Assembly (NCBI GenBank): GCA_003135135.1
Contig: PLDK01000043.1
Location: forward strand, 77,734-129,106
Reading direction: 5' to 3'
DNA length: 51,373 nt
From: Deltaproteobacteria bacterium
GTDB taxonomy: Bacteria; Desulfobacterota; Binatia; Binatales; Binataceae
Below the pieces are notes generated by a model. It was not told where the DNA came from, searched no databases, and saw only the letters and a program-made list of their open reading frames with translations. Shown here piece by piece: positions 40,844 to 50,496 of the stretch (position 1 is its first letter; every line of letters starts with the position of its first letter). The position numbers and the translations under genes were made by a program.

Positions 40844-42376
40844 ATGCGTTATGGCTTTGTCATCGATCAGGAACGATGCATTGGATGTCATGCATGCACG
40901 GTGGCGTGCAAGGAAGAGCATAACGTTCCGATCGGCGTTTTCCGCACCTGGGTCAAGTACATCGAGAAGGGCGAGTTTCCCGACACCTCGCGCCACTTTG
41001 GCGTGCTGCGATGCAACCACTGCGACGCCGCACCGTGCATCGAGATTTGTCCCACCACGTCGCTGTATCGGCGCAAGGACGGCATCGTTGACTTCGACAG
41101 CGAGCGATGCATCGGCTGCAAATCGTGCATGCAGGCTTGTCCATACGACGCCCTCTACCTCGATCCAAACAGCAACACCGCGGCAAAGTGCAACTACTGC
41201 GCGCATCGCGTCGAGCTCGATCTGCAACCCGCGTGCGTCATCGTGTGTCCCACGCAGGCGATAATCACGGGCGACCTCGACGACTCGCAAAGCAACGTCA
41301 GCCGAATCATCGCGACGCAGGCCGTGAGCGCTCGCAAACCGTACAAGAACACCGAACCGAAACTATTTTACGTCGGAATCGACACCGATCTGCTTCAGCC
41401 GACCGTCCCGGCGCACCAGGAAAGTCACTTCTGGTCGGACCGGCAGCCGGGCGAAACGGGTTACGCCCTGGCCACGACTGACGAAGTGAACCGAGATGCG
41501 GGTGCGTCGCGAGTGGTTTACGACGTCGCGCATCCAGCGCCGTGGGGATGGAAGATTGCGGCTTATCTGTGGGCCAAGGCGATCGCTGCCGGCGTACTGA
41601 TCGTCGCGGCAATGTTGCTCGCACTCGGTGCTGAAAACGAGCGCGCGCTGATTAGTATCTCGAGCCCTATCGTTGCGATGATTTTCACCGGGCTGACCGC
41701 GCTGCTTCTGATTTTCGACCTTAAGCGGCCCGATCGTTTCTATTACCTGCTCACCAAGCCGAGCCTGCGATCGTGGGTAGTAATCGGCGCGTACATACTA
41801 ATCGCATACGGTGGCCTTTCGTTCGTCTGGCTATTCACATCGATTCTCGCCGGAACACCGTCCGGATTCATAGTATATCCTGCCGCCGCTTTTGGAATTG
41901 GTTCGGCTGGCTATTCCGCTTTCCTCTTCGCGCAAGGCAGGGGCCGCGACCTATGGCAGAGCCGGCTCTTTCTGTGGCAGTTGTTGTCACAGGCGATTGT
42001 TGCGGGTGCGTCAGTTCTGATCATCCTGGCCGCAATCGAAAGCCGCGATCCCCGGACGACGAGAACACTCGATGAAATACTGGTTATGTCTCTATTAGTC
42101 AGTCTCGCGATCGCGATGGACGAGTTGTTTTTCGAAAACTTGAGCGAGGATGCCAGGTTGGCGGCCGATCTGATGATCAGGGGCGAGCTTCGCCGGCAGT
42201 TCTGGCTGGGCGCGATTGGCCTGGGCTTGCTGTTGCCGTCGGCGATCCTGGCCGCGGGGCTTTACGCAGGTGTCTTGACGGCGCCGGCAGTGTTGGCAGC
42301 AGTATGCGCACTCGCAGGCATATGGATATTCGAGTCGATATGGATAGAAGCCGGGCAGGCTGTTGCGCTGAGTTAG
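40844..42376 (+). CDS. fused NrfC-NrfD electron-transfer protein (four 4Fe-4S clusters + membrane anchor)
   Basis: 510 aa. The first 170 residues hold four cysteine sets of the NrfC/DmsB kind: CIGCHACTVAC (from Cys12), CNHCDAAPCIEICP, CIGCKSCMQACP and CNYC with ACVIVCP. After a linker, about eight hydrophobic spans follow (WAKAIAAGVLIVAAMLLALG, SSPIVAMIFTGLTALLLIF, WVVIGAYILIAYGGLSFVW, LWQLLSQAIVAGASVLIIL and others), as in NrfD/PsrC quinone-binding subunits. Normally these are two proteins. There is no Tat signal, so the clusters should face the cytoplasm. Gap to the catalytic gene is 15 bases, a clear pair. An ATG at 40829 is an alternative start. Confidence 0.9.
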   Translation: MRYGFVIDQERCIGCHACTVACKEEHNVPIGVFRTWVKYIEKGEFPDTSRHFGVLRCNHCDAAPCIEICPTTSLYRRKDGIVDFDSERCIGCKSCMQACPYDALYLDPNSNTAAKCNYCAHRVELDLQPACVIVCPTQAIITGDLDDSQSNVSRIIATQAVSARKPYKNTEPKLFYVGIDTDLLQPTVPAHQESHFWSDRQPGETGYALATTDEVNRDAGASRVVYDVAHPAPWGWKIAAYLWAKAIAAGVLIVAAMLLALGAENERALISISSPIVAMIFTGLTALLLIFDLKRPDRFYYLLTKPSLRSWVVIGAYILIAYGGLSFVWLFTSILAGTPSGFIVYPAAAFGIGSAGYSAFLFAQGRGRDLWQSRLFLWQLLSQAIVAGASVLIILAAIESRDPRTTRTLDEILVMSLLVSLAIAMDELFFENLSEDARLAADLMIRGELRRQFWLGAIGLGLLLPSAILAAGLYAGVLTAPAVLAAVCALAGIWIFESIWIEAGQAVALS

Positions 42377-42391
42377 CTACAGACTATTGTA

Positions 42392-45223
42392 ATGAGTAAT
42401 AACCCGGAGCCGTTGAATCCTGCCGCGAAGGGTCTCGATCCGCCGGCCAATGGACTGGCAAGCTACCCTCCGCCGTCGCAATGGGAAGACTGGATCGAGT
42501 TCGATCCGGCGCATTGGCCGCGCAAGGTCGAGCGCCGGTATTCGATCATTCCTACGATATGTTTCAACTGCGAAGCGGGATGCGGCCTGCTCGCCTACGT
42601 TGACAAGGATACGCTCAAGATTCGCAAATTCGAAGGCAATCCCGAGCATCCCGGCAGCCGTGGCCGCAACTGCGCCAAGGGTCCCGCGACGATCAACCAG
42701 GTCAACGACCCGGAGCGAATACTCTATCCGCTCAAGCGCACCGGCCAGCGCGGCGAGGGAAAATGGCAGCGTGTGAGCTGGGACGAGGTGCTCGATGATC
42801 TGGCTGCGCGAATCAGAAAGGCTCTTGTCGAAGGACGGCGCAACGAAATCGTATACCATGTCGGCCGGCCCGGTCACGAGTTGATATACAATCAGCGCAT
42901 ACTACATTCGTGGGGGATCGACGGACATAATAGTCATACTAATGTATGTTCGGCCGGTGCGCGTACCGGATATGCATTCTGGCACGGCGCCGATCGCCCG
43001 TCGCCGGATCACGCCAATGCGCGTTTCATTTTGCTGCTGAGCGCGCATCTCGAGGCGGGTCACTACTTCAATCCGCACGCGCAACGGATAATCGAAGGCA
43101 AGCAGCGTGGCGCGAAGCTCTGCGTGATCGATACGCGCCTGTCCAACACCGCCAGCAAGGCGGACTACTGGCTATCGACGTGGCCCGGCACCGAAGCGGC
43201 GGTGCTGCTCGCGATGTGCAATGTGATTCTTCAGGAGGATCTCTACGACGCCGAATTCATGCGGCGATGGGTCAACTGGGAAGAGTATCTTCGCGAGGAG
43301 CATCCCGGGCGCCCGCTTCGATTCGACAGCTTCATCGCTGCATTGAAGGAGCTTTACGCTCCCTACACTCCGGAGTTCGCCGAGCAGGAGTCGGGTGCGT
43401 CTGGCGCTGTGATCGTGGAGGTCGCGCATGAGGCCGCGCGCGCAAAATCGGCGCTGGCGACGCACGTGTGGCGCAACGCGGCGGCGGGAAATCTTGGCGG
43501 ATGGCAGGTGGCGCGGGCGCTCGAATTTCTGGTCGTGTTGATGGGCGCCGTCGGCACGCCCGGTGGCACCAATCCGAATACTGCCAACAAGTTTGTGCCG
43601 ATGCCGCCGATGATTCCCGCGCCGCCGAATGTCTGGAACGAGATGATGTGGCCCCGCGAATTTCCGATCGCGTTCTTTGAAATGAGTTTTCTCCTGCCTC
43701 ATTTCCTGAAAGAAGGCCGCGGCAAACTGGCCGCGTATTTCACCCGCGTGCACAATCCGGTGTGGACGGATCCGGACGGAATGAGTTGGATAGAGGCGCT
43801 CAGCGATGAGAGCAAGGTCGAGCGGCACGCGTGCCTGACGCCAATTTGGAGCGAGACCGCCTGGTTCGCGGACTACGTGCTGCCGATGGGCCACGCGTCA
43901 GAACGGCACGATTTGCTCAGCCAGGAAACGCATTGCGCTCGATGGATCGGATTTCGGCAACCCGTGCTCAGGGTCGCGCTTGAAAAAAAAGGGCGGAAGT
44001 TCGCGACCACCTTGGAGGCGCATCGCGAGGCGGGAATCGGCGAGGTCTGGGAAGAAGACGAATTCTGGATCGAGCTTTCCTGGCGAATCGATCCCGATGG
44101 CGCACTCGGCATCAGGAAAAACTTCGAATCGCCGTATCGCGCCGGTGAGAAGTTAACGCTCGAGGACTACTACCGCTGGATCTTTGAGAACAGCGTGCCG
44201 GGCTTGCCCGCGGCGGCGCAGTCCCAAAAAATGACGCCGCTCGAGTACATGCGCAAGTACGGAGCGTTCCTGGTCGAGGACAACGTCTATCGCACGCACG
44301 AGGACGGCGTCGAGCGCGCAAAGCTCGACGGCGCGGCGACTAATCCGGCCACGCACGTGATTGAAAAGGGGCGCGAAGCGGTAGGAGTCGAAGTCGACGG
44401 CGAAAAGTACGTCGGCTTTCCGACGCCGTCGCGCAAGCTCGAATTCTATTCGAAGACTCTCAAGGAGTGGAAATGGCCCGAGTACTCAGTTCCGACCTAC
44501 ATCCGAAGCCATGTGCATCGCGACAATATAGATATAACCCGCGGCGAGATGTTGCTATTGCCCACGTTTCGGCTGCCCACCTTGATTCATACTCGATCCG
44601 GCAATGCCAAGTGGCTATACGAAATATCTCACAAGAACCCGGTCTGGATACACACAAAAGACGCACAACGATTCGGTTTCAAGACCGGAGACCTGGTCAA
44701 AGTGCATACCGAGATCGGCTATTTCATCGACAAGCTGTGGGTGACGGAAGGAATTCGGCCGGGAGTGATCGCATGCTCGCATCATCTTGGGCGTTGGCGC
44801 CTCGAGGAGAACTCCGGGGGTGAGCGATGGTCGACGGCGCTGGTCGATCTCAAGCAAAGGTCGCCGGGAAAATGGATGATGCGCCAGATTCACGGCATCA
44901 AGCCGTTCAAGAGCGAGGATCCCGACTCGGAGCGGGTATGGTGGGAAGATGCGGGCGTGCATCAAAACCTGGTATTTCCGGTGCAGCCTGACCCCGTCAG
45001 CGGGCAGCACTGCTGGCATCTGAAGGTGCGCGTCGAGAAACCGGCGCCGGGCGATCGCTACGGCGATATTTTCGTAGATACGAACCTCGCGCACGAGGTG
45101 TACCGGCGCTGGCTCAAGATGGCGCGGCCCGCGCCCGGTCCGGGTGGCCTTAGACGGCCGCTATGGTTGAACCGCGTGTATCGGCCTGCCCCTGAGGCAT
45201 TCTATTTTCCTGAAGACAGTTAG
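42392..45223 (+). CDS. molybdopterin oxidoreductase catalytic subunit (DMSO reductase family)
   Basis: 943 aa. The N-terminal 4Fe-4S site is Cys57, Cys60, Cys64 and Cys94 (CFNCEAGCG, RGRNCAKG). The likely Mo ligand is Cys186 in NVCSAGARTGYAFWHG. AHLEAGHYFNPHAQRI, VIDTRLSNTASKADYWLSTWPGTEAAVL and the C-terminal HTKDAQRFGFKTGDLVKVHTEIGYF are molybdopterin-guanine-dinucleotide binding regions. The nearest known relatives by layout are polysulfide/thiosulfate/tetrathionate-type enzymes (PsrA/PhsA). The N-terminus lacks a Tat signal, so with its NrfCD partner it should act on the cytoplasmic side. The substrate is not readable from sequence. Confidence 0.9.
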   Translation: MSNNPEPLNPAAKGLDPPANGLASYPPPSQWEDWIEFDPAHWPRKVERRYSIIPTICFNCEAGCGLLAYVDKDTLKIRKFEGNPEHPGSRGRNCAKGPATINQVNDPERILYPLKRTGQRGEGKWQRVSWDEVLDDLAARIRKALVEGRRNEIVYHVGRPGHELIYNQRILHSWGIDGHNSHTNVCSAGARTGYAFWHGADRPSPDHANARFILLLSAHLEAGHYFNPHAQRIIEGKQRGAKLCVIDTRLSNTASKADYWLSTWPGTEAAVLLAMCNVILQEDLYDAEFMRRWVNWEEYLREEHPGRPLRFDSFIAALKELYAPYTPEFAEQESGASGAVIVEVAHEAARAKSALATHVWRNAAAGNLGGWQVARALEFLVVLMGAVGTPGGTNPNTANKFVPMPPMIPAPPNVWNEMMWPREFPIAFFEMSFLLPHFLKEGRGKLAAYFTRVHNPVWTDPDGMSWIEALSDESKVERHACLTPIWSETAWFADYVLPMGHASERHDLLSQETHCARWIGFRQPVLRVALEKKGRKFATTLEAHREAGIGEVWEEDEFWIELSWRIDPDGALGIRKNFESPYRAGEKLTLEDYYRWIFENSVPGLPAAAQSQKMTPLEYMRKYGAFLVEDNVYRTHEDGVERAKLDGAATNPATHVIEKGREAVGVEVDGEKYVGFPTPSRKLEFYSKTLKEWKWPEYSVPTYIRSHVHRDNIDITRGEMLLLPTFRLPTLIHTRSGNAKWLYEISHKNPVWIHTKDAQRFGFKTGDLVKVHTEIGYFIDKLWVTEGIRPGVIACSHHLGRWRLEENSGGERWSTALVDLKQRSPGKWMMRQIHGIKPFKSEDPDSERVWWEDAGVHQNLVFPVQPDPVSGQHCWHLKVRVEKPAPGDRYGDIFVDTNLAHEVYRRWLKMARPAPGPGGLRRPLWLNRVYRPAPEAFYFPEDS

Positions 45224-45321
45224 TGCGGGAAGGATCCGCACAGCTCAAGCATGATGGGACGGCTACGCCAAGTGAGTAAGCAACGTCCCGGGTAGAGACT
45301 TAAGCTCGAGCGTGTGCGCCC

Positions 45322-45747
45322 TTAGCCGGCTGACATGAGACGGATAACTTCCGCGCGGCCCCATTCCACTTCAGCGCGATGCCGATTCGCCATCGCAGTC
45401 AGGTAGTCGTGTATGGGACCGGCTTCGGGGGCGAGTGCGAGCGCGACTTCGGTTTTGCGCGCGGCCCATTCCTGACCGCGTGACATCAGGTCCAGGCGAT
45501 CGCGAATCGACTCGAGCGCGGCGACTTTGTCGGCGAACGGCCCGACGGCGCTGGACGGGTTGCCGCCGTTGTCGCGTATCAGAGCCTTGAGTTCCTCGGC
45601 GTTGCGCTGTTCCATCGCACGCGACCCGGACAGGAACTTCTTCAGTTCGTCCTGCTTGACGTCGGTGATGAGCGTGCCGAGCGCGATCACTCCGGCGCGC
45701 TCGGATTCGAGCAAAAGGTTGAGTGCTTTTTCGAGCGCCGGATCCAC
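45322..45747 (-). CDS. small helical, ferritin-like-type protein, function unknown
   Basis: 141 aa, almost entirely predicted helix: MDPALEKALNLLLESERAGVIALGTLI, ELKKFLSGSRAMEQRNAEELKALI, and a C-terminal LTAMANRHRAEVEWGRAEVIRLM. The Glu/His spacing (E-x-x-R, HRAEVE) hints at a ferritin-like or DUF6306-type bundle, but a complete metal site is not certain. It lies convergent to the molybdoenzyme gene across a 98-bp gap with a GGGACG/CGTCCC hairpin (45256-45289) lacking a T-run. Confidence 0.7.
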   Translation of the reverse strand: MDPALEKALNLLLESERAGVIALGTLITDVKQDELKKFLSGSRAMEQRNAEELKALIRDNGGNPSSAVGPFADKVAALESIRDRLDLMSRGQEWAARKTEVALALAPEAGPIHDYLTAMANRHRAEVEWGRAEVIRLMSAG

Positions 45748-45817
45748 ATCGCGAACTTAGTAAGGGCAATCCGCCAGCGCAAGGAAATCGAGTCGCGTAC
45801 ACAACCGCGCGATAAAT

Positions 45818-46177
45818 CTATTTGTACAGCATCCGAAGCGAGGTCAGCAGCAGGAATACCCCGAAAATGCGGCGAAGCATCGCCCCGGGCATCTTTACGG
45901 CGTACACCGCGCCGATGTAAGCGCCGACCAGCAAGCCCAGGCCCAGCAGCAGCGCATACGTGACGTCGAGATGGCCGTGCTTGTAGTACTCGTACGCACC
46001 GAGGATTCCGACCGGAGGCAGCAGCGCGCCCAGCGAGGTGCCCACTGCGAGATGTTGATCGAAGCCGAGCACCAGCACGAGCACCGGGACGATCAGGACG
46101 CCTCCGCCGACGCCGACGAATCCGCCGAGTATGCCCGCGGCCAGCCCGAGTGCAAGAACGATTACGATTTGGCCCAT
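45818..46177 (-). CDS. half-size TauE/SafE-type membrane protein
   Basis: 119 aa from the ATG at 46177 (GGAGAC upstream). Three to four spans: IVIVLALGLAAGILGGFVGVGGG (GGFVGVGGG is the TauE/SafE hallmark), LGALLPPVGILGAYEYY, LLLGLGLLVGAYIGAVY, and FGVFLLLTSLRMLY. Full-length family members have about 250 residues with two such repeats. A single repeat would need to dimerise to form a channel. Family members export sulfite or organosulfonates, which would fit the nearby sulfur-type redox genes, but this is inference. Confidence 0.85.
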   Translation of the reverse strand: MGQIVIVLALGLAAGILGGFVGVGGGVLIVPVLVLVLGFDQHLAVGTSLGALLPPVGILGAYEYYKHGHLDVTYALLLGLGLLVGAYIGAVYAVKMPGAMLRRIFGVFLLLTSLRMLYK

Positions 46178-46258
46178 TATTGGTTTGTCTCCAGCGTTCA
46201 ATAATTTTGCGAGCGTATCAGAACGCGGGACGAAGATTGAAGACGGAGACGCGCGCCG

Positions 46259-49200
46259 CTAGTTGACTGCGTGGCGTTCGGGCTCGTCGTCGTACAGAGG
46301 CTCTACCAGCTTGAGCCGTGCGGGAGGCTTGCGGAAGTTGCGCAACCAATTCTCCATATCGTCGAACAGCGAGAAAGCGACCGGGGTAATCAGCAGCGTG
46401 ATCAGCAGGCACAGCGTCTGACCGCCGATCACGACCAGCGCGATTGCGCGAATCGAGCTGTCGCCGGCGCCCTGCCCAATCGCGACGGGGATCATGCCCG
46501 CGACCAGCGCCGCCGTGGTCATCAGGATCGGCCGCAACCGATCGCGATTCGCGGTCAGGATCGCCTGGCGGCGCGGCAGTCCGGCGCGCAGCAGGTTGAG
46601 GGTTTGATCGAGCTGAAGGATCGAATTCTTTTTCACGATGCCGAACAGCAGCAAAATGCCAAGCGTCGAGAACAGCATCAGATGCTCGCGAAAGACGAAC
46701 AGCGAGATCAGCGCGAACGGGACGGCCAGCGGAAGCGACAACATGATCGTGATCGGATGAACGAAGCTCTCGAACTGCGCCGCCAGCACCATGTACATGA
46801 AGATGATCGAGAGCAGGAAGGCGACCGTGAAGCCGGTGACCATCTCGCCGTAAAACTTGCTATTACCGCCGAACGCCGTGATATAGCCGGGCGGCAGATG
46901 AATCCGGCCGACCTCGCGCGTGACGGCGTCCATCACCTTGTTCATCGCGAATCCGGGCGCGAGGTTGAAGACGATCGAGATGTTGCGCTGGCGGTCCTGC
47001 CGATCGATCTGTACCGGGCCCGTCCCGTGCGTAAGCGTCGCCACGTTGTCCAGCCGCACCTGCCCAACCTTGCTCGAAGGAATCGTCAATCCCGCGACCA
47101 CGACCGGATTGTTGCGATCCTTCTCGGCCAACTGCAGGCGCACGTCGTAGGAATCCTGACCTTCGCGAAAGCGCGTGATCACGTCGCCCTGCACCATCGT
47201 GCGCATCGTCTGCGCGATATCGTCCACCGACACGCCCAAGTCGGCCGACTTGGAGCGATCGATGTTGACCTGAAGCTCCGGCAGCCCGCCTTCGTAGCTC
47301 GAGTCGAGATCGACGATGCCGGGGATTTTTCTGAGCCGCGTCATCAGCTTGTCGGCATATGCACGCAGCGTTTCGAGGTCGGGACCCCGCATGGCATATT
47401 CGACCGCCATTTCGTGATAGCCGCCCTGCTCCCACGGCTTGATCGGATCGACGCTCACGCGCAGCGCCGGAAACGCGTCCATCAACTTGCGTGCGTCGGC
47501 CATTACCAGTTCCTGGCTGCGGCGGCGCTGGCCGAGCGGGAAAAGCTTCGCATCAACTTCAGCGACCGTCACGCGATCGTCGCCGTTGGTGTCGCCGACG
47601 GTGGTGAACAGGTCGCGCACTTCAGGGATGGTGCGCAGCCGATCCTCGATCTGCGCGACAATTTGATCGGTATGCGCCAGTGAGTATCCCGGCGGCGTGC
47701 GGATGTTAACCGCGAATTCGCTCGAGTCGTCGTCGGGCATGAAAGTCGCGCCGACCAGTCTGCCCAGGAACGGGATCGAGACGACCAACGCAACCGACGC
47801 GACGACCAGCACCCATCGATGATCGAGCGACCAGCGCAGCGCCAGCGCATAGTAGTCCTCGATCCACCGGAAAATTTTCCAGTCCTTCGAGCTGTTATGC
47901 TTCGCGCCGCCCGTGCCCTTGGCTTTCAGATAGCGCGAACACAGCATCGGGGTCAGCGTAAACGAGACCAGCAGCGACACCATGATCGCGAACGCCATCG
48001 TCAGGCCGAACGAATTCAGGAACCGGCCCATCACCCCGTGGATGAACGCGACGGGTACGAAGATGACCACGAGCGACAGCGTAGTCGCACTGACGGCCAG
48101 CCCGACCTCGGCGGTGGCCGCTTTCGCGGCGGAGATCGGGTCCATGTTCTTTTCTTCGATGAAGCGGAAAATATTTTCGAGCACGACGATAGCGTCGTCG
48201 ATTACTATTCCGACCGCGAGCGTCAGCGCGAGCAGAGTCATGCGGTTGAGCGTGAAACCCATCCATAAGATCAACGAGTAGGTCGAGATGATCGAAACGG
48301 GAATCGCGACCGCGGCGATGACCGTCGAGCGAATCGAGCCGAGAAAAAAGAACACTACGATCGCCGCGCAGATGCCGCCGAGCACGAGATGCTCCTGCAC
48401 GGTGTGGACCGCGTCGCGGATGAACGCCGACGCGTCGCGCGTGAAGATCACGTCGACGCCCGGCGGCAGCGTGCCCTTGATCGTCTCGTAGCGCTCCCTG
48501 ACGCGATCGACGACCGCGATCGTGTTCTCGCCCGACTGCTTGCGCACCACCAGCGACACCGCATTCTTGTTGTCCCAGCGCGACAGCGAGCGCGGTTCCT
48601 TGACCCCATCCTCGACCGCCGCGACGTCGCCGACCGTTACCGGCCGGCCCTCGACCTCGCTGACTATTACCTTGGCGAAATCGGGAACCTCGGTGATACG
48701 CCCGAGCGTGCGCAGCATCTCCTCGGACATCCCCTGCTTCATGCGGCCGCCGGGGTACTCGACGTTTTGCCGTGACAGAGCGGCGCCGACCTGTTGAATC
48801 GTTACTCCCGTCGCGTGCAGCTTGTCGGCGTCGACGTCGACGTGAATCTCGCGCTCGCGTCCGCCGACGATATCGATCGCACCCACGCCGTCAACCGATT
48901 CGAGCGGTTCCTTGAGGCGCCGGCGCGCCAACTCGGTGAGTTCTTTCAGGCTCTGGTAGCCGGTAACCGTGATCGTCACGACCGGCACCGCGTCGAGGTC
49001 GAACTTCTGCACCATCGGCGGCTTGGTCCCTTCGGGCAGCTGATCGAGCACCGTCGAAATCTTGTCACGCACGTCCTGCATGGCGGCGTCGAGCCCGCGC
49101 TCGAGCTTGAACTCGATAATGACGCGGGAGACGCCTTCGAGCGTGTTCGAGCGCATCTCGTCGATTCCGCTGACGGTGTTGACCGCTTCCTCGATCGGCT

Positions 49201-49393
49201 TGGTGACCCGCGCCTCGGTTTCCTCGGGCGCGGCGCCGGGCAGGAACGTCGTGACCATCACGGTCGGCATATCGACCTTGGGAAACAGATCGACGCCCAG
49301 GCGCATGTAGGAGAACCATCCGAGCACGGCCAGCACGCCGACGAACATCGTGGCGAAGACTGGCCGGCGTACGCACAGATCGGCGAGAATCAC
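46259..49393 (-). CDS. RND efflux pump inner-membrane transporter (HAE1/AcrB-like)
   Basis: 1044 aa, the usual size. Proton-driven trimeric drug exporter. N-terminal RRPVFATMFVGVLAVLGW helix, then GAAPEETEARVTKPIEEAVNTVSGIDEMRS, typical of the porter domain. The proton-relay region in the fourth helix is LALTLAVGIVIDDAIVVLENI with the paired Asp, and the second half repeats it as LLLFGIVKKNSILQLDQTL. VTFFPDDD-like segments are seen as FMPDDDSSEF. The start overlaps the adaptor stop by 4 bases (ATGA). Drug or lipid substrate unknown. Confidence 0.95.
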   Translation of the reverse strand: MILADLCVRRPVFATMFVGVLAVLGWFSYMRLGVDLFPKVDMPTVMVTTFLPGAAPEETEARVTKPIEEAVNTVSGIDEMRSNTLEGVSRVIIEFKLERGLDAAMQDVRDKISTVLDQLPEGTKPPMVQKFDLDAVPVVTITVTGYQSLKELTELARRRLKEPLESVDGVGAIDIVGGREREIHVDVDADKLHATGVTIQQVGAALSRQNVEYPGGRMKQGMSEEMLRTLGRITEVPDFAKVIVSEVEGRPVTVGDVAAVEDGVKEPRSLSRWDNKNAVSLVVRKQSGENTIAVVDRVRERYETIKGTLPPGVDVIFTRDASAFIRDAVHTVQEHLVLGGICAAIVVFFFLGSIRSTVIAAVAIPVSIISTYSLILWMGFTLNRMTLLALTLAVGIVIDDAIVVLENIFRFIEEKNMDPISAAKAATAEVGLAVSATTLSLVVIFVPVAFIHGVMGRFLNSFGLTMAFAIMVSLLVSFTLTPMLCSRYLKAKGTGGAKHNSSKDWKIFRWIEDYYALALRWSLDHRWVLVVASVALVVSIPFLGRLVGATFMPDDDSSEFAVNIRTPPGYSLAHTDQIVAQIEDRLRTIPEVRDLFTTVGDTNGDDRVTVAEVDAKLFPLGQRRRSQELVMADARKLMDAFPALRVSVDPIKPWEQGGYHEMAVEYAMRGPDLETLRAYADKLMTRLRKIPGIVDLDSSYEGGLPELQVNIDRSKSADLGVSVDDIAQTMRTMVQGDVITRFREGQDSYDVRLQLAEKDRNNPVVVAGLTIPSSKVGQVRLDNVATLTHGTGPVQIDRQDRQRNISIVFNLAPGFAMNKVMDAVTREVGRIHLPPGYITAFGGNSKFYGEMVTGFTVAFLLSIIFMYMVLAAQFESFVHPITIMLSLPLAVPFALISLFVFREHLMLFSTLGILLLFGIVKKNSILQLDQTLNLLRAGLPRRQAILTANRDRLRPILMTTAALVAGMIPVAIGQGAGDSSIRAIALVVIGGQTLCLLITLLITPVAFSLFDDMENWLRNFRKPPARLKLVEPLYDDEPERHAVN

Positions 49394-50496
49394 GACTGCT
49401 CTTTCGCGGTCACCGCGGTGCCGTCGGCCAGGCGATCGACCTCGCTGACCGCGACGTGCTCGCCCTCCTTCAGCCCTGCGGTGATTTCGATCTGGTCGCC
49501 AACGACGCTGCCGGTGGTTACCTCGCGGGCACGAACGACTTCTCCATCGACGATGAATACGCGCGCGACCCCCGCATAGCGCAGCACCGCCAGGCTGGGT
49601 ACCAACAGCGCGCGATCGCGGCCGAGATCCATGGTCACGTGGGCGAAGAATCCCGGCTTCAGCGCGCCGTCGGGGTTGGCGACTTCGGCCTCGATCAGCA
49701 GCGTGCGGCTGCTTTCATCGAGCGCCGGCGCGATGCGCGTGATTTTTCCCGTGTACCACGCACCGGGCTTGGCGTCGATCGTAAGCTTCACCGGCATGCC
49801 GACTCGCGCCAGCGGCACGAACCGTTCCGGCATCGGGCAGCGCAGCTTGATCGGGTCGGTCGCTATCAGTTCGTAAAGCTCTTTGCCGGGCGACACGTAC
49901 TCACCGAGCGAGACCATCCGTTTTTGCACGGAACCGCTGAACGGGGCCTTGATTTCGGTGTCGCTGAGCTTCTTGCGCGCCATCGCGAGCGCCTCTTGCG
50001 CCGATTCCGTGTCAGCCTGATCGACGCGCAGCTGCGACGTCATCAGATCGAACTGCTCGGGCGAGATGGTCCCTTCTTGTCTAAGCGCCTTTGCGCGATT
50101 GTAGCGCGCGGTCGAGTTGGTAAGCTTGGCGCGCTCCTGGTCGAGCGCAGCCTGCGCGGTCTCAACCCGCAGGTCATATTCGCGCGGGTTGATTTTCATC
50201 ATCACCTGGCCGGCTGTAACCTTGTCGCCGAAGTCCACGGCTACCTGGGCGACCGCGCCTGCGACTTCCGACGACATAACCGCATGCTCGCGCGGGAAAA
50301 GCGCGCCCTGCATCTCGGCCGTGCGATCGAGACTCTGCTGATGCGCCGTGGCGACCGCGATCGAAATTGGCGCCGGCCCCGTCTTATCTTTTTCAACCTC
50401 GGCCGCGGCCGGTTGATGGCATCCGCAAAGCGCCAACGCGCCCAGCGCGGCCGCCAGTCCGGCGAAAGCCGAAACCCTGAAAGCCTTCAGTCGCAT
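49390..50496 (-). CDS. RND efflux periplasmic adaptor (membrane fusion protein)
   Basis: 368 aa. N-terminus FAGLAAALGALALCGCHQPAAA looks like a lipoprotein signal (LCGC). Barrel-sandwich start is REHAVMSSEVAGAVAQVAVDFGDKVTAGQVMMKI, followed by a helical hairpin (residues about 100-170), the second lipoyl half (DTEIKAPFSGSVQKRMVSLGEYVSPG) and a beta-barrel (GMPVKLTIDAKPGAWYTGKI). It bridges the transporter to an outer-membrane channel. No TolC-type gene is adjacent. Overlaps tetR by 10 bases and the transporter by 4, so the three genes are one operon. Confidence 0.94.
   Translation of the reverse strand: MRLKAFRVSAFAGLAAALGALALCGCHQPAAAEVEKDKTGPAPISIAVATAHQQSLDRTAEMQGALFPREHAVMSSEVAGAVAQVAVDFGDKVTAGQVMMKINPREYDLRVETAQAALDQERAKLTNSTARYNRAKALRQEGTISPEQFDLMTSQLRVDQADTESAQEALAMARKKLSDTEIKAPFSGSVQKRMVSLGEYVSPGKELYELIATDPIKLRCPMPERFVPLARVGMPVKLTIDAKPGAWYTGKITRIAPALDESSRTLLIEAEVANPDGALKPGFFAHVTMDLGRDRALLVPSLAVLRYAGVARVFIVDGEVVRAREVTTGSVVGDQIEITAGLKEGEHVAVSEVDRLADGTAVTAKEQS

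Noticed and set aside
46271-47683. Plus-strand 470-codon open frame
   Set aside because: Antisense to the RND transporter; low-complexity Arg/Gln/Asp composition, no family features.
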